Source: Neopestalotiopsis rosae (Eukaryota > Ascomycota > Sordariomycetes > Amphisphaeriales > Sporocadaceae). Taken from it: DNA of 64,000 nt. The translations under genes and the position numbers were made by a program. The stretch's first letter is position 1; every line of letters starts with the position of its first letter. The stretch is from assembly GCA_023078685.1 (NCBI GenBank), contig JALGAS010000003.1, positions 5,642,001 through 5,706,000 of the forward strand, given 5' to 3'. The notes under the pieces were generated by a model. The model searched no databases and was not told the origin of the DNA. It worked only from the letters and a program-made list of their open reading frames with translations. Below are positions 44,151 through 56,600 of the stretch, in pieces.

Positions 44151-44309
44151 GGTTTATTTTGTTTACAGAGAAGATTCTTCCGAATATTCTCTTCTAAGGG
44201 AGATTTCTCTCCCAGATTCTCCTGTGCTCAATTCAAGAATATAACTAAAAACATCTGAAAACCCAATTTGCATCTTCAAAAGAGGAAAGTGATATCTTTG
44301 TCTGTGATT

Positions 44310-46232
44310 CTACAACTTTGCCGACTGTCCATCCTTCTTTGCCAAAAGTCTGAGGTCCTTTCTCAAGATCTTGCCCGAGGGGCTTTTAGGGATCGCGGGG
44401 ATGAAGACAACCCCTCCTCGCAGCTGCTTGTACTTGGCCACCTGTTTGGCCACGAAGCTCTTGATCTCCTCGGCAGATATTTGCTTCTCGTCTGCCACGA
44501 CGTACGCACTGTTACAGGTGAGTCAGTATGCAAACATGGTCCGTGGTGTGGGGAGGAAGCTTACCGAGGAAGTTCTGTGCCCTCGCCGGAAACTCCAATC
44601 ACTGCGGCATCCAGGATCTTGGGATGAGAAAGAAGGACAGCCTCAAGCTCGGCTGGGGCCACCTGAGTACCCTTGTACTTGATGAGTTCCTAGAGATTGT
44701 GAGCGCATTGCTAACCTGTCGGGGGTAATAGGAGTCGCATACCTTCTTTCGGTCAACAATATAGAGCCAGCCGTCTCTGAACACACCAATATCGCCCGTG
44801 TAGAACCAACCGTTCTTGAAAGCTTCCGCGTCCGCCTTGGGGTTGTTCCAGTACCCCTTGATGACCAGAGGTCCCCGGACCAAGATCTCGCCCTCCTTGC
44901 CGGGCTCAACGTCGTTGCCGTCCTCGTCGATGAGCTTGGCGTAGTGGCTGGGCACCAAGCCGCCGACGGTTCCAGGGCCGAGGTCCGTCCGGTCGATGGG
45001 GACCGTCGTGATGCTGCCCGTCGTCTCGCTGAGGCCCCAGGTCTGTCGGAGCTTGGTGGTGCCTCGGCCCAGCTTCTTGCTGACTTCGACTTGCAGGTCC
45101 TCGCCCATTGGCGCCGCTCCCGCAATGGCGTCGACCCAAGTGTCGAACTGGTCTGTCACCAATGGCGACTTTGAAATCAGCAGATAGATGGGCGGTACAC
45201 TGAAACCAGACGTCGCTTGATACTTCTTGAAATACTCGCAGAACTTGACAAAGTCGAATCTAGGCATCCAATCTAATCATTGGTACTGGTTAGTTATATA
45301 AACTTCGGAAGAATGTTCGCTGATTTTTCATTGGTCGCAACACTCACACAAAGTTCCTCCCATGTACACCGAGTTCACGAGGTAGCCCTGCACACCAGCA
45401 ATGTGTGCGACCGGCAGATGCCCCAGCCCGATATACCGAAAGCCCTCTGGGCGATGCGCAGCGTTGAACTCCTTGATGGGTTCCAGCAGTAGCGTGCCAC
45501 CCGAGACGAGATTACGGTGCGAGAGCTTCATGGCCTTGGGAAGACCGGTGGTGCCGCTTGAGAACAAGAGACAGACGACGCTGTACTCGAGCTCGTGACG
45601 GTCCGTGATGCGCCGCCACTCCAAGGCTTGGTAGGGAATGGGGATCTTGGTGCCGCTCACGGCTTCGAAAAGCTCCAGCTCCTTTGCGCCTCGGTACGAG
45701 ATGATCTTGTTGAGTGGGAAGTCCACCTTTTTGGCTGCCGCGATGGCATTGGCCTGTGTGTCTGGGTTGCATAGGATGATCTTGGGCGTGGTCTGCTTCA
45801 ATTGGAACGCAAGCTCATCCGGGGTGGCTCCTGGACTGGTGGACGAGAAGATGCCCTCGGCGGCCACTGTACCATAGAACATGAGCGGCAGCAGATAGTG
45901 CCCGGTGGATATCGTGAAGACTACATCTTTGCTCGGCCCGGCGGCACCAATGCCAAACTTGTTCCGGAATACGTGCGCGAGCTTCTTCAAGTCTTGCCGC
46001 AGTTTGCCTTTGGTGACATGGTTGGATGGTTCCGCTGCTTCCGCGTGGAGAATGGTATCATCAGGCTGATAACACTGTTTTGATTCTAGAGCCGGTATAA
46101 GTTGCAATCTCCTGTCTTGGGCTTCTAAGTCTTACCAAACAACAAAGTCAAGACATCGAGGTCAGGAACTTCCATAGTCCGCGAGGGTTGGTACACTATG
46201 CCCTCGCTCGTCCGTTCGACTGTTGATGCCAT
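44310..46232 (-). CDS. AMP-binding acyl-CoA ligase, 4-coumarate-CoA-ligase-like, peroxisomal
   Basis: Activates a carboxylic acid as acyl-AMP and then acyl-CoA. 562 residues over five exons: 46232-46136, 46085-45348, 45272-44743, 44689-44565, 44508-44310. Core motifs: [15 protein letters not shown] (P-loop), [43 protein letters not shown] (formed across an intron) and the catalytic Lys in [11 protein letters not shown]. The C-terminus AKL is a peroxisomal targeting signal type 1. Fungal proteins of this branch activate phenylpropanoid, medium-chain or secondary-metabolite acids; the substrate pocket does not allow a choice. It is divergent from the ASNSD1-like gene. Confidence 0.9.
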
Positions 46233-47076
46233 GATTACAAAGTTCTAGGGTATAAGTTGGATAGGACGTCCAAAGGTTCAATGGTGCGCTGTTGTAGTCC
46301 GCTACTGGTTTTGTAACTTGTTGATATTCTCAGGTCTCACAAACAAAGATTTGGTTCGAATAGACGAAAGAAAACATGATGAGAAGGGCGGTCCTTTCAT
46401 TCTCAAGGAATTGTTACTCCTGGCCCTTTTCTCTTTTGGGGATGACAGGCCTGGGATTTAGTGGTGGACAGCCAATGATGGCAGTTGTGACCATCCCCCA
46501 CATTCTCCAACTTGCCAACCTGGAGTACCTGGGGGAGGGCGGAGAGGCTCTGTGCCTCGGTACACCAAGCCATGTAGATCCTTTGCTTATTACATACGAG
46601 GCTCAGACTATTGGCTTTCTTAGGATACCTGCATGGTGATAAGACATTGAGTGTCGGGGGTTCTCTCGATCATGGTAGGAAATGACAGACCCAGCCTTAC
46701 CGGGTCTTGAAATGCGAGGAGTTGCCATTATTGGTTGCAACCGAGGCAATTGGAGGATAGGGTTTTCTCAATCGCTTAATACATGGGTAGGAAAACCCAA
46801 ACATACGCTTGATTGACTATAGCCATTGCACTTTCAATGTCTATTTCGATGTCGTTGCCCAATGGGGAGTTGTGGGCGTGTATGGTGGAAATGACCGAGG
46901 TATGTGGTTGTCATAAACGTTAATTCAAGCTAGCGGGGCGAACCAGCTGGCGGTCACCTGCGCTCCATCTATCAAGCTCAAACGCGAACAGTGAACGGGG
47001 CAGTTTTGGTTTGCGCATCTTCGAGTCTCCAAATTGTAGAAAGATTTGGACGATTGACCGAAAGCGCCCCGAAGCT
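46233..47076. other. Shared divergent promoter, acyl-CoA ligase / ASNSD1-like
   Basis: 844 bp between divergent starts; no gene or clear site. Confidence 0.5.
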
Positions 47077-48939
47077 ATGTGCGGAATTCATGGCCTGGTC
47101 ACAGTGCATTCAGGCCAAGATTTACCCGCGAATTTGAAAGAAGCACTAGCAAATCGCGGTCCCGATTTCCTGGGTCAAGTCACGCGCTCTGTGTCTCCGG
47201 GCATCGATGGAGAGCTTCCCATCTCGCTCACTTTTACGTCCACGGTCCTAGCGCTTAGAGGTGATCATCTCGCTCAGCAACCATTCAAGCACCCAGAACA
47301 CAGCTCTGTGCTCTGCTGGAATGGCGAGGCTTGGAAGATCGATGACCATGCTGTTGAGGGCAATGATGGTGAAGAGATCTTTGCCCGGCTGGCAGCCAAC
47401 ACTTGCGTAGAAGCTGAGCAGCGTCGTGCCTACACCATTGACGTCCTGAGAGGAATCAGGGGCCCCTTTGCTTTCCTTTACTATGATGCTCCGGGCAAGT
47501 GTCTTTATTACGGTCGCGACCGACTTGGCCGCCGCTCTCTACTCGTTAACCAGTCGGAAGCTATTGGCGGGATCGCCTTTTCGAGCATATCTGACTCACA
47601 GGTAGCCGACTGGAAAGAGGTTGCCGCAGATGGTATCTATTCTATCTCCTTGAGTACTGGCAGCATCACAAACGCGGCCTCTGAGAAACATGCCTGGGTG
47701 GCTGAGACTGGAGTCGATCTGGTAAGTGCCAGATGGCCCCTCCCCGTAGGTGCCGCTCTCATTTTTATCGTTGACAGGTCTCGAGCATTGGCATATTCAA
47801 TAAATCCTTACCCGAGCAGGATGAGAAGCTCAATCACGACTCTATCTCCGTCGGCCTAGTTCGCCAACACCTTGTCGAAGCACTGAAGATGCGCGTGCTC
47901 AACGTACCCAAGCCTCCCTTGATCCCAGATAGTAACGGTGAGGATGATGCACGTATCGCTGTCTTGTTCTCAGGAGGCCTAGACTGTACTGTTATGGCTA
48001 GATTGGCCCATGAGGTACTCCTGGACTCGCAATCTATTGATCTTATCAATGTCGCATTCCAGAATGCTCGCAAAGCTGCCTCTCAGGAAAACGCAGCAAC
48101 AGACACAACGGCCGAGGTGTACGAGGCTTGCCCTGATAGATTGACCGGTAGGCGTGCATTTGCAGAGCTCAAAATAGCATGTCCTACGCGGCGCTGGCGA
48201 TTTATCGCAGTATGGACCCCGAAGGACCTTTGTCGCAACTCAGCTGATGTTCTTGTAGGTAAACGTCCCATTTGTGGAAGCCATGTCACACAGATCGCGA
48301 GTTGTCTCGCTCATGTACCCCCATAACACCGAAATGGATTTGTCCATTGCGCTAGCATTGTACTTTGCCAGTCGTGGTATCGGTCACCCACACACGGATC
48401 CAACAAATTTAGAGCCAGTTGCTCATACCATCCAAACTCCGGCTCGAGTGCTTCTTTCTGGACTTGGCGCGGATGAGCTCTTTGGAGGATATTCGCGGCA
48501 CGAGGTTGCATACAAACGCAATGGCTATGCCGGCCTGATCGAAGAATTGAAGCTCGATGTCAGCAGAATTGGTGAAAGAAACCTCGGGAGAGACGACCGA
48601 ATACTATCGTGCTGGGGCAAAGAAGTTCGCTTCCCATTTCTAGATGAGGATTTTATCAAGTTCTCGATCGAATGTCCTGTATGGGCAAAGTGCGATTTCG
48701 CCAACGCGACAGATCCAAATGGTATCGAGCCGGCAAAGAGAGTTTTGCGCCTTCTCGCGGACCAGCTGGATCTTCCATCGACGGCACGTGAAAAGAAGAG
48801 AGCGGTAAATAGGACCACCGAGGAGAAACGGCCTGTTATATACTAACCTCATGCACAGATACAATTTGGTGCGCGAACAGCCAAGATCGAACAGCTGGCT
48901 GGTGGGCCCAAAACAAAGGGGACAGACCTCATATCGTAA
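47077..48939 (+). CDS. Asparagine synthetase domain protein, ASNSD1 type
   Basis: 567 residues, exons 47077-47721, 47778-48209, 48259-48804 and 48859-48939. It starts MCGIHG, so Cys2 can be the class-II glutaminase nucleophile after Met removal; the glutaminase domain continues with NRGPDFLGQ. The second half has the ATP-pyrophosphatase motif VLFSGGLDC and the family blocks VYEACPDRLTGRRAFAELK, YPHNTEMDLSIALALYFASRG and LLSGLGADELFGGYSRHE. These match human ASNSD1 and its yeast relative rather than canonical Asn1, which is why only this symbolic family is given. The reaction of the group is not firmly established. The final intron has a consensus TACTAAC branch site (48841). No asparagine pathway genes are adjacent. 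Confidence 0.92.
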
Positions 48940-49870
48940 TAGATGTGCAGTCCTGACAGTGATGATACCAACAGATACTTCCGAGCTACTTTGCCTCGAC
49001 CCATTCACTCCTCGGCTGTGTGTTTCTGCTTGCACAGTAACCCTCCAGGGAGATGATCTGGCCAGCAAGAGCAATGACGTCGTAAAGGCATGTCTGAGTC
49101 AGATCGATCTTGATAGATATTGAGTAGACAATAACTGAAAGTTGACATGAAAGAGAACATTGTGTACTCCAAAATTGAGGATTACTACTTCATCTGGCAC
49201 CATCAAACGAGATTATCATTGTTTAGGTAAGACCCTGGAAATATACAGGGTCATTCTGAAGTCTGTATGCCCCTAGAGAGAATATGCATTAATCGCACAT
49301 CCATGCCCCGCGTTTCCCCGCGTGCCTAGAAGCAGGTCCCAACATTTTGGGACCTCACGGGAGCAGCTCTCATTCATGACGTCGTCGTAGCTTGACGTCA
49401 AATAAGCCAAGTCGGGCTCTGCCTCCCTTAGGCTAACGGTTCACCACAGGTTTCCTCGCTTCTAAGCTGAAGGCTTCCTAGTTTGCTGGTTCGCGTGTTT
49501 TTGTCAACCGGGCAGTGCGACGACACGTACTACGTATTTATTTCTTGTCAGCTTGGCAGCTGGGCTCCATAATTAAACAACTCCAATATAATCTCCAAGC
49601 CCACGTAGCCAGCAAGTGGGACTGTTTTCTCCTTTCGCAATTTCCAGCCAGGCACTTACCGAGCACTCTCTCGAACTTGCTCCACCAGAACAGTACCAGC
49701 CTGCAGCTCAGCTTAGGATTCCTTGTTCTTCGTTGCTTCCACGTGCGAGGATCATTTGCCAGCTTCTCCGACCCTGCGTCACTCCACAACCATCCATACC
49801 TCTCCCAGACTCGAGACAAACCGGGATACCGGTCCTACAAACACTTACAATACAGCAACCATCGAACAAA
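48940..49870. promoter_or_regulatory. KES1 promoter with CRE-like sites
   Basis: 931 bp. A perfect CRE palindrome TGACGTCA lies at 49393-49400 and a CRE half-variant TGACGTCG at 49377-49384, about 480 bp upstream of the KES1 ATG, suggesting control by an ATF/CREB-type bZIP. No gene seen. Confidence 0.45.
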
Positions 49871-51270
49871 ATGTCTGAAGCACAACAAGCACAACACCCC
49901 CAGGCCACAGGTGCCAGCTGGACGTCATTTATAAAGGTGCGCAAAGGTCCACGTTCACTGTTGTCCGGCTCGTTACCCGGCTGGGGCGATGAATAAGACA
50001 CTAACATGCAAATGTCTAATCGCAGTCCATCGCATCCTTCAACGGCGACCTTTCGTCCCTCACGGCCCCTCCCTTCATCCTCTCTTCGACCAGTTTGACC
50101 GAGTTCAGTTCCTACTGGTGCGAACACCCTGCCGTTTTCGCAGCACCCGCCTCGGAGCCAGATGCAGCAAAGCGAGCTGTCCTAGTACTCAAGTGGTTCT
50201 TGACGACCCTGAGACAGCAATATGCCAGCAGAAGCGAACAATATGGCAACGAGAAGAAGCCACTCAACCCTTTCCTCGGCGAGCTCTTCTTGGGTTCCTG
50301 GCAGGACAATGCTGGCACCACAGAGCTGATTAGCGAGCAAGTGAGGTAAGCAACTAGTATGGAGTTTGTATCAGCATACAGAAAGCTTAAACCTTGAATC
50401 AGTCACCACCCGCCCGCGACCGCCTATAGCATCACCAACGACAAGTCCGGTGTGCATCTCGAGGGCTTCAACGCACAGAAGGCATCTTTCTCCAAAACGA
50501 TCAATATCAAGCAAATCGGACACGCTCTCTTGACCGTACCCAACCCCTCGAAGCCGGGAGAGAAGGACACGTACCTCATCACACTTCCATCGCTGCACGT
50601 TGAGGGTCTCTTGTTTGGAGCACCTTTCATAGAGCTGGACGGTGCCTCATACATTACAAGTTCCACCGGCTTTACTGCCAAGATCGACTACAGCGGCAAG
50701 GGCTGGTTGAGCGGCAAGAAGAACTCCTTCACTGCCGTACTCCACCCGACTGGAAAGGAGAAGGAGGTCATTTACAATGTCTCGGGCCAATGGACCAAGG
50801 CTTTTGAAATTCACTCGGGTGCTGCCAAGCACAACAGCAGCAGCAACTTGATCGACTCTTGGGATCCGGCTTCGTTCCCCACCAGCAAGTTGATCGTTGC
50901 ACCCCTCGACAAGCAGCATCCCCTGGAGTCGCGTCGTGCCTGGGCAAATGTTGCCAAGGGCATTGCTAATGGTGACATGGACTTTGTTGGCAAGGAGAAG
51001 ACCAAGATCGAGCAAGCTCAACGTGCCATGCGCAAGAAGGAGCAAGAAGAAGGTCGGGTTTGGGAAAGACGGTACTTCACCGCTCAACCAGAAGCTTCAG
51101 ACGCAGCACTCAGCACACTTGCTAAGAACGCTGGAATGAGCGAGACGGGCGACTCTGACAAGACTGGTGGCCTCTGGAGATACGACCCGTCCAAGGCTGA
51201 AAAGGTCAAGGGTCAGGAAATTCCAGAGGAGCAGAAGGCATTGTTGGCAACGGAATTGTTGGGGCAGTAG
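49871..51270 (+). CDS. KES1: Oxysterol-binding protein homologue Kes1/Osh4
   Basis: Soluble lipid-exchange protein that swaps sterol for PI4P between ER, Golgi and plasma membrane. 417 residues, exons 49871-49936, 50026-50345 and 50403-51270. The OSBP signature EQVSHHPP (His-His bind PI4P phosphates) is formed exactly across the second intron. Other landmarks: [16 protein letters not shown], the lid before the core, and WERRYF near the C-terminus. No PH domain or ankyrins, so it is the short Osh4/Kes1 class. The 22-residue first exon is Gln/Ala-rich then [18 protein letters not shown], the lid helix. Convergent with the DUF7580 gene (160 bp between stops). Confidence 0.95.
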
Positions 51271-51430
51271 AGAGGTCAATTGCCCATGGAGCCACATGCT
51301 CAGGAAATGACCATGAAGGAATACACGCAATGACTGGCCTAAGAAAGTAGCGCTAATTATTCATCAGTTTCTATAAATTTTTTAATCTCACAAATTCATG
51401 CCTCTGCGGAGTTAACGTTTTTTTTTTTTG

Positions 51431-53314
51431 TCAAAATTGAGGCACGGTTCCTTCTAAAGTAGAGGCTAAACTTTCAAGCTCACAGACCACATCTCTATAT
51501 ATAGCGGCCTGCAACTGCGGCTCACGTAAGTCTTTGCCGAACCCAAAGTCGCAGTCTAAACACTGTTGTGTAATCTTCTGATATCGCGGTCCGAGACGAG
51601 AGTCGCGCTCGGCCAGGTCCGCAACCTTTCTCACCTCGACAACATCATCGGGTCGAAGGGCGGTCCACTGGCCAATTTGGAGGAGCGCCACGCCTAGGCT
51701 ATGCATGGTGATATTGCGGATGCCAAACGCGAGCTGTGCGTCCGAATTGTCACCCTCTACCTGGCCATCAGCCATGATGGCGTCGCAGCAGAAGTCTGTC
51801 TGGTCGCGAAGCGTTTGTGCCCGCTGTCGCTGCCCCGAGAGCTCGGCGCTGATGTGCAGCGTGCTTAAGGAATCAGCCAGGCCGGCATCAGTCGGGAAAA
51901 AGGACAAATCCTGCAGCCGCCAAAATGGCTGGAGCCAGGGCGTCGAGTGAAATTGCAGGACGCCCTGAACGAGTTTAAGCGCAAGGCGAACCTGCTCAGG
52001 CACTGAGAGGTTGCGCTCGACCGGCAGACGAAAGATGCCGTCGAGGGACGTGGGTGCTTGGAGAGCTTTGGCGTGGAGGCAGTCCCGGTGGTCGCATTGA
52101 GGGTGGCATACGGGAGAGAGGTGGTGCCGGAGGTCCTCGGGTGTGTCGAGGTAGCCGCCGCTCGAGTGAGTGTCTCCGTTCCTGCAGCATAGCTGAGAGC
52201 AAATGTCTCCTGTCAAGCACAAATCTGATGACGACGAGAGTGACGAAGGCTTCTGATGCGCTTCCGCCTCTGGAGAGATTGTGGGTTTGGAAGACACTGC
52301 ATCGTCCGAAAACCTCACCTTTTTCTTGCTCGGCCGTTCTTCGTCCGGACTTTCTCTGGTGTGTTGGTCTGTGGTGCCGGATATCGAAATTCGGATCAAG
52401 TGCAAACTTTGCGATCTCACTACTAGATCTACTAAGCCACTATACCCGCGCGTCAGCACTCGATTATCTATAGTTGGAAGAATTGATCGTACTCTTGCAC
52501 ATGTATGCCTGAGCTCGTGCAGTAGCACAAGATTACCCTCAAATTGCCATCCGTTTTGGAGTCGAGAAGCAAGCGCAGATCGTGGCGCGTATGCTGTGCG
52601 TGGAAGCAGGACCAAAAACTTCGTAAAGCATTGTAAAAGGACTTGGAATGGAGCATCGTCTGACCGTAGACGGCTGGAAGTGGCCGTGATCTCTTGCTGC
52701 ATGTCGTCCTTGCTTGTTTCTTTTGCAAATTGCTAGTGGTTTTGCGGATGCGTTTTATTTCTGCGTTTGATTCCTTCATCCCATCAATGAGAGCTTCGTA
52801 TTTTCCTTGGTGAAGTGTTACATCGACCGCTTTCATCACGGCCTTTGAAAGCTTGGGCTGCCGATTTGAAACGAGGTAAGTGAGACTGAACTTGGAGCTG
52901 ATTTGGGGGCAATGACCATGGTCTCACCTTCTCTTTCTTGTCGACTGTCTCCGTACTGGTATCCAATGCCTCGCTCAGCGAATTGATGGCTTCTGCAATT
53001 TCACCCACTGCCTCGCAGAACGCTCCGTATCTCCTGCCTAGATATCCTCTCACTTGTGCACCCAGTTCCGGTGATGTCCATCCGGAGTGTTTCTCATCTT
53101 CAACCAATGCCTCCGCTTCCTGCGGGCTTAGGAATTCTTGGAACAGAAGTTGGCACTCATCGAGAAATATGTCCGTCTGTGAGTTGAATCGCTTCCGCAA
53201 ACGCTTGATCTCTTTATGGTGGTGTCGCAGAATCTTGAGCTTCTTCTTTGCAATGACGATACCCTTTACGGCACCGAAACACAGCGGCAGTATGGCGAGT
53301 GCAAGTTCAGCCAT
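51431..53314 (-). CDS. DUF7580 domain protein
   Basis: Fungal protein of unknown function, 586 residues. Proposed exons: 53314-52928, 52857-52493, 52439-51431. The first intron (52858-52927, GTGAGA) is clear. The second is inferred: the frame carrying FYNALRSFWSCFHAQHTRHD must pass into the frame carrying HLIRISISGTT; a 53-nt intron 52440-52492 (GTACGA, CTGAC branch, TATAG) does this in phase, but another acceptor a few bases on is possible. The N-terminus MAELALAILPLCFGAVKGI is hydrophobic, as in HeLo-like and DUF7580 families; the C-terminal half has FWRLQDLSFF and IRNITMHSLGVALLQIGQW, the family's kinase-like remnant. Head-to-head with the C2H2-bZIP gene over 350 bp. ATG at 53314 has a good context. 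Confidence 0.78.
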
Positions 53315-53664
53315 GGCGCCAATACTTCCTTTCACCTGGCGTGTTCAGACGAGCGTCAAGTCATCTGAGATTCCAGATCCCGTTGACCTCAAGATGAGTT
53401 AATTGACATGTACCCTCTGGGCGGCAATTGCGTGGCTATGCGAATGAGTGGCGACCAGTCAGAATCATGGAGGCGATGGATCTCATGCAATGCCCCGCCC
53501 CTGCAGCGCTGAACCGCACGCCCCAAACCAGGGTGTCTTCCAGGGCATGAGTGGCGCGCTGACTGATCGTGGGCAGTAACTGGCAATTTAACATCAACAT
53601 ATCCTCACTCGTCGGGAGATAGATTGCTTCAAGGTGTGACAACAAGGCCTAGCAAAGGCAAGTC
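53315..53664. promoter_or_regulatory. Shared 350-bp divergent promoter
   Basis: Short common promoter of the DUF7580 and C2H2-bZIP genes. No specific sites named. Confidence 0.5.
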
Positions 53665-56600
53665 ATGGCCGAAATTGAGTTGGTGCTGAAATGGCAGCAA
53701 TCTGTGAAGGACGATCACCATATTGATGAGAAACCGCCAGTTTCGCATCTCTTCTCAGTGTGCTCGGAGTTCTACGCAGAGATAGTTGCTCAGCTCAACG
53801 CAAACTCTGCTATAGAAAGAGGGCTTCTTCTCAAGCTTCAACGCAGCCACGGTTACCTTATACTCTGGGCCGATGGATATGGCGTCACTGAAGGACACCT
53901 TGACGCATCTTTGGACAAGTCACGAAGAGTCAAGCGCACCACCATCAATCTTCTGATAAGTATTTGTCAGACCCTGACCAAGCGTGAGACGTCCCCTGAA
54001 TTCTCAGCCGGGGGCCCAAAATCTAAAGGAAAGCAGGTCTTTTACCGACTTTGGGTCGAGATGAACAGCTTCGGTTACAAGACAGAGCAGCAGAGGTTAC
54101 GCACAAAGTAGAACTCCTGAAACTCATTGGTTCTCAAGATGAAGCGGCAGACTCGGATACCGACTCCGACACAGAGAGCGAATCATCCCAGCATTCCGAT
54201 ACTGCTGCGGCGCTCGACGATATAGCAGAAGATCTCAAAACTGATACAGAATGCTTACTGGACTTAGGTTCTCGTTTCAACGAAGAGGCCGTGGGTCCCG
54301 TTGCGACAGAAACTGCCGTTGATGCAGATGAACAGATTGTCTGGGATCCATCAGACATATTCATAGACCGCGTGCGCTGGCGTTATCCTAAATGCGACCT
54401 CGAAGTTTCGAAACGACTAGGAAGAGCCAATTGGACGAGAGTCCTTCGACAACAAACACTCAAAGACATGAACAGCCGGAAGGTAGAGCCACAACTTGAT
54501 CAGACTGCGTCTCACGAAAGCCCACGTCTCGTCTCAGAAAGTGTTATAGGCTCAGAAAAGTCCAAAGCGACTGCGCAAAGCAAAGCTACCGCAACGACAT
54601 TCCGCGATTCTGCCCTTGGAAGTTCGATCCCGTCCGAGACTTCCCAGCCTCGAGCTTTTGAGTACGCGGAGACGACTGTATCTTATAATGGAGGACAAGG
54701 AGACACTGTTCGTATACCGGCGCTCCCGCCCGGAGCCAGGGACGGCAAGGCCTTTCTTTGTGTTGGTTGTAACAAAATGGTTACGACTCGAACCAAATCG
54801 TTGTGGAAGTCAGTACCTGAACTTGGTAGTCAAGGTGAAAACAGCTGACAATGCCTTTAGGAAGCACCTATTTTCTGATCTGAAGCCATATCTATGTCTT
54901 GTCAGTACCTGCGGCCTAAACGAAAAGCCTTTTGCGACGAGGTCGGAGTGGAAAGACCACTTGGACCTCAAACATTCCTCTGGCCAAAATCTCAAACGCA
55001 ACTGTCCTGTATGTCAGGAAAATAAATTCTTCGGAGACGAGCATTTTTGCTCCCATTTAGCCAAACATCTCGAAGAAGTGGCTCTGACAATTCTGCCCAC
55101 TAATGCCGACTCGGAAGATGGTACTGATGTCGACTCTGGCCTAGCCTCGTCAGAGTCATCCCAAAGTGCAGAGATCGAGGCGACGGGAACACTGACGAAA
55201 TTGGATAAGGAAATAGAGAACAACACCGAGGACACGAATGTAATCAAGATGATCCGAGCGACAATCTTGGAGCCACTATTCAATCGATACGACTTTCACG
55301 ATTTCAGCTCATGGGTAGTTCGGATTGGCGAACTGATGCATCCTGGATCCACATTGAGAGATGTTGAGCTTGCTTTGCTTCATGTAGCCATGGTAAGGTT
55401 CCAGCTTCTAATCATGCTCATCGTTGATGTATCAGCTAACAGAGTCCAGGAAATTTCACCAAACGCTAAGCTATATCGAAGATTTAGTCTTGAGGTACTT
55501 GAAAAGATTTCTAGATCATCCGCTGACCTCGATTTATCGACTCAAACTGGGCCGGGCCAAAACCCGTATGATGAAGAGTATGTACAAAATGCGAAAAAAG
55601 CAATACTTCGACGTGCAGGTGATATGGAACGGACGAAGCCTCTTCAAGAAATCACCAATATAGAAATGAGAATCGGTAAAGACAAGGCTCTGAATAACGC
55701 CATCAAGGACATCATGTCCTGGCGCGCCCCGGACATTGTTATCCAACACAAATCGGTATGCCAAGAGCCTAATTGCGGTAAAGAATTCAACAGACCATGC
55801 GACTTGTCCAAACATCAAAAGACACACAGCCGGCCATGGAAGTGCCCCATTCCAACATGCAAATACAGAGAATACGGCTGGCCCACAGAGAAGGAGCTGG
55901 ATCGGCACTGGAGCGATAAGCATGAGGAAACTCCTACCATCATGTACGCATGCTTGTTCGCGCCTTGTCCTTACAAGTCGAAGCGTGAGAGCAATTGCAA
56001 GCAGCACATGGAAAAGGCGCACGGATGGACTTATGTGCGGTCGAAAAACAATGGTAAAAAGAGTGTTGTGCACAACGAAGGTATGCATTCATGGTATATT
56101 CTTCCTTTCACTCCCCTCATGTTGACTTGGCATACAGATATACCTATCTCAGATGGCATCACAGACTTACCTGTTCTTTCAAACAATACGGATCTCAGTC
56201 ATCCAATGTCATGTGGGGTAGAAGCTGAAATAGGATCAGTACATCCGCCCGGGCTGATTCCACTACCGATTTCCTCGGCTAGTCGCGCCAGCATTCCCGA
56301 TTTGGGTCTCGATGCAGCGATCAAAACGTCCGACGAGGACTGGACCAAGATAACAGATCTTGCTGAGCGACGGAGGATCCAGAACCGTATTGCTCAACGG
56401 AATTATCGTAAGTAAAAGCCGTCTTTGCGTGAGCGGAGAAGCAGAGAGATGTGAGACCAGGGTGTTGATAAATCGTTGCAGGCAAAAAACTCAAGCGACG
56501 TTTGGAAGACCTGGAAAGACCCGGAAACGGCAACAAAGAAAAGGGCAAGGAGCCGCATATCAGCAATATCAACTTCTTCTTGAATGACGAGTCTGGTCCT

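Noticed and set aside
51431..52702. Reading the DUF7580 C-terminal frame alone as a 423-residue gene
   Set aside because: Family-like sequence upstream lies in another frame and joins it through a phase-compatible intron, so this is the last exon of a longer gene.
54616..56415. Reading this frame as an independent 599-residue C2H2 gene
   Set aside because: The first part is out of frame relative to the real exon; the degenerate finger KKHLFSDLKPYLCL is formed only by splicing from the upstream exon, and the basic region needs the downstream exon.
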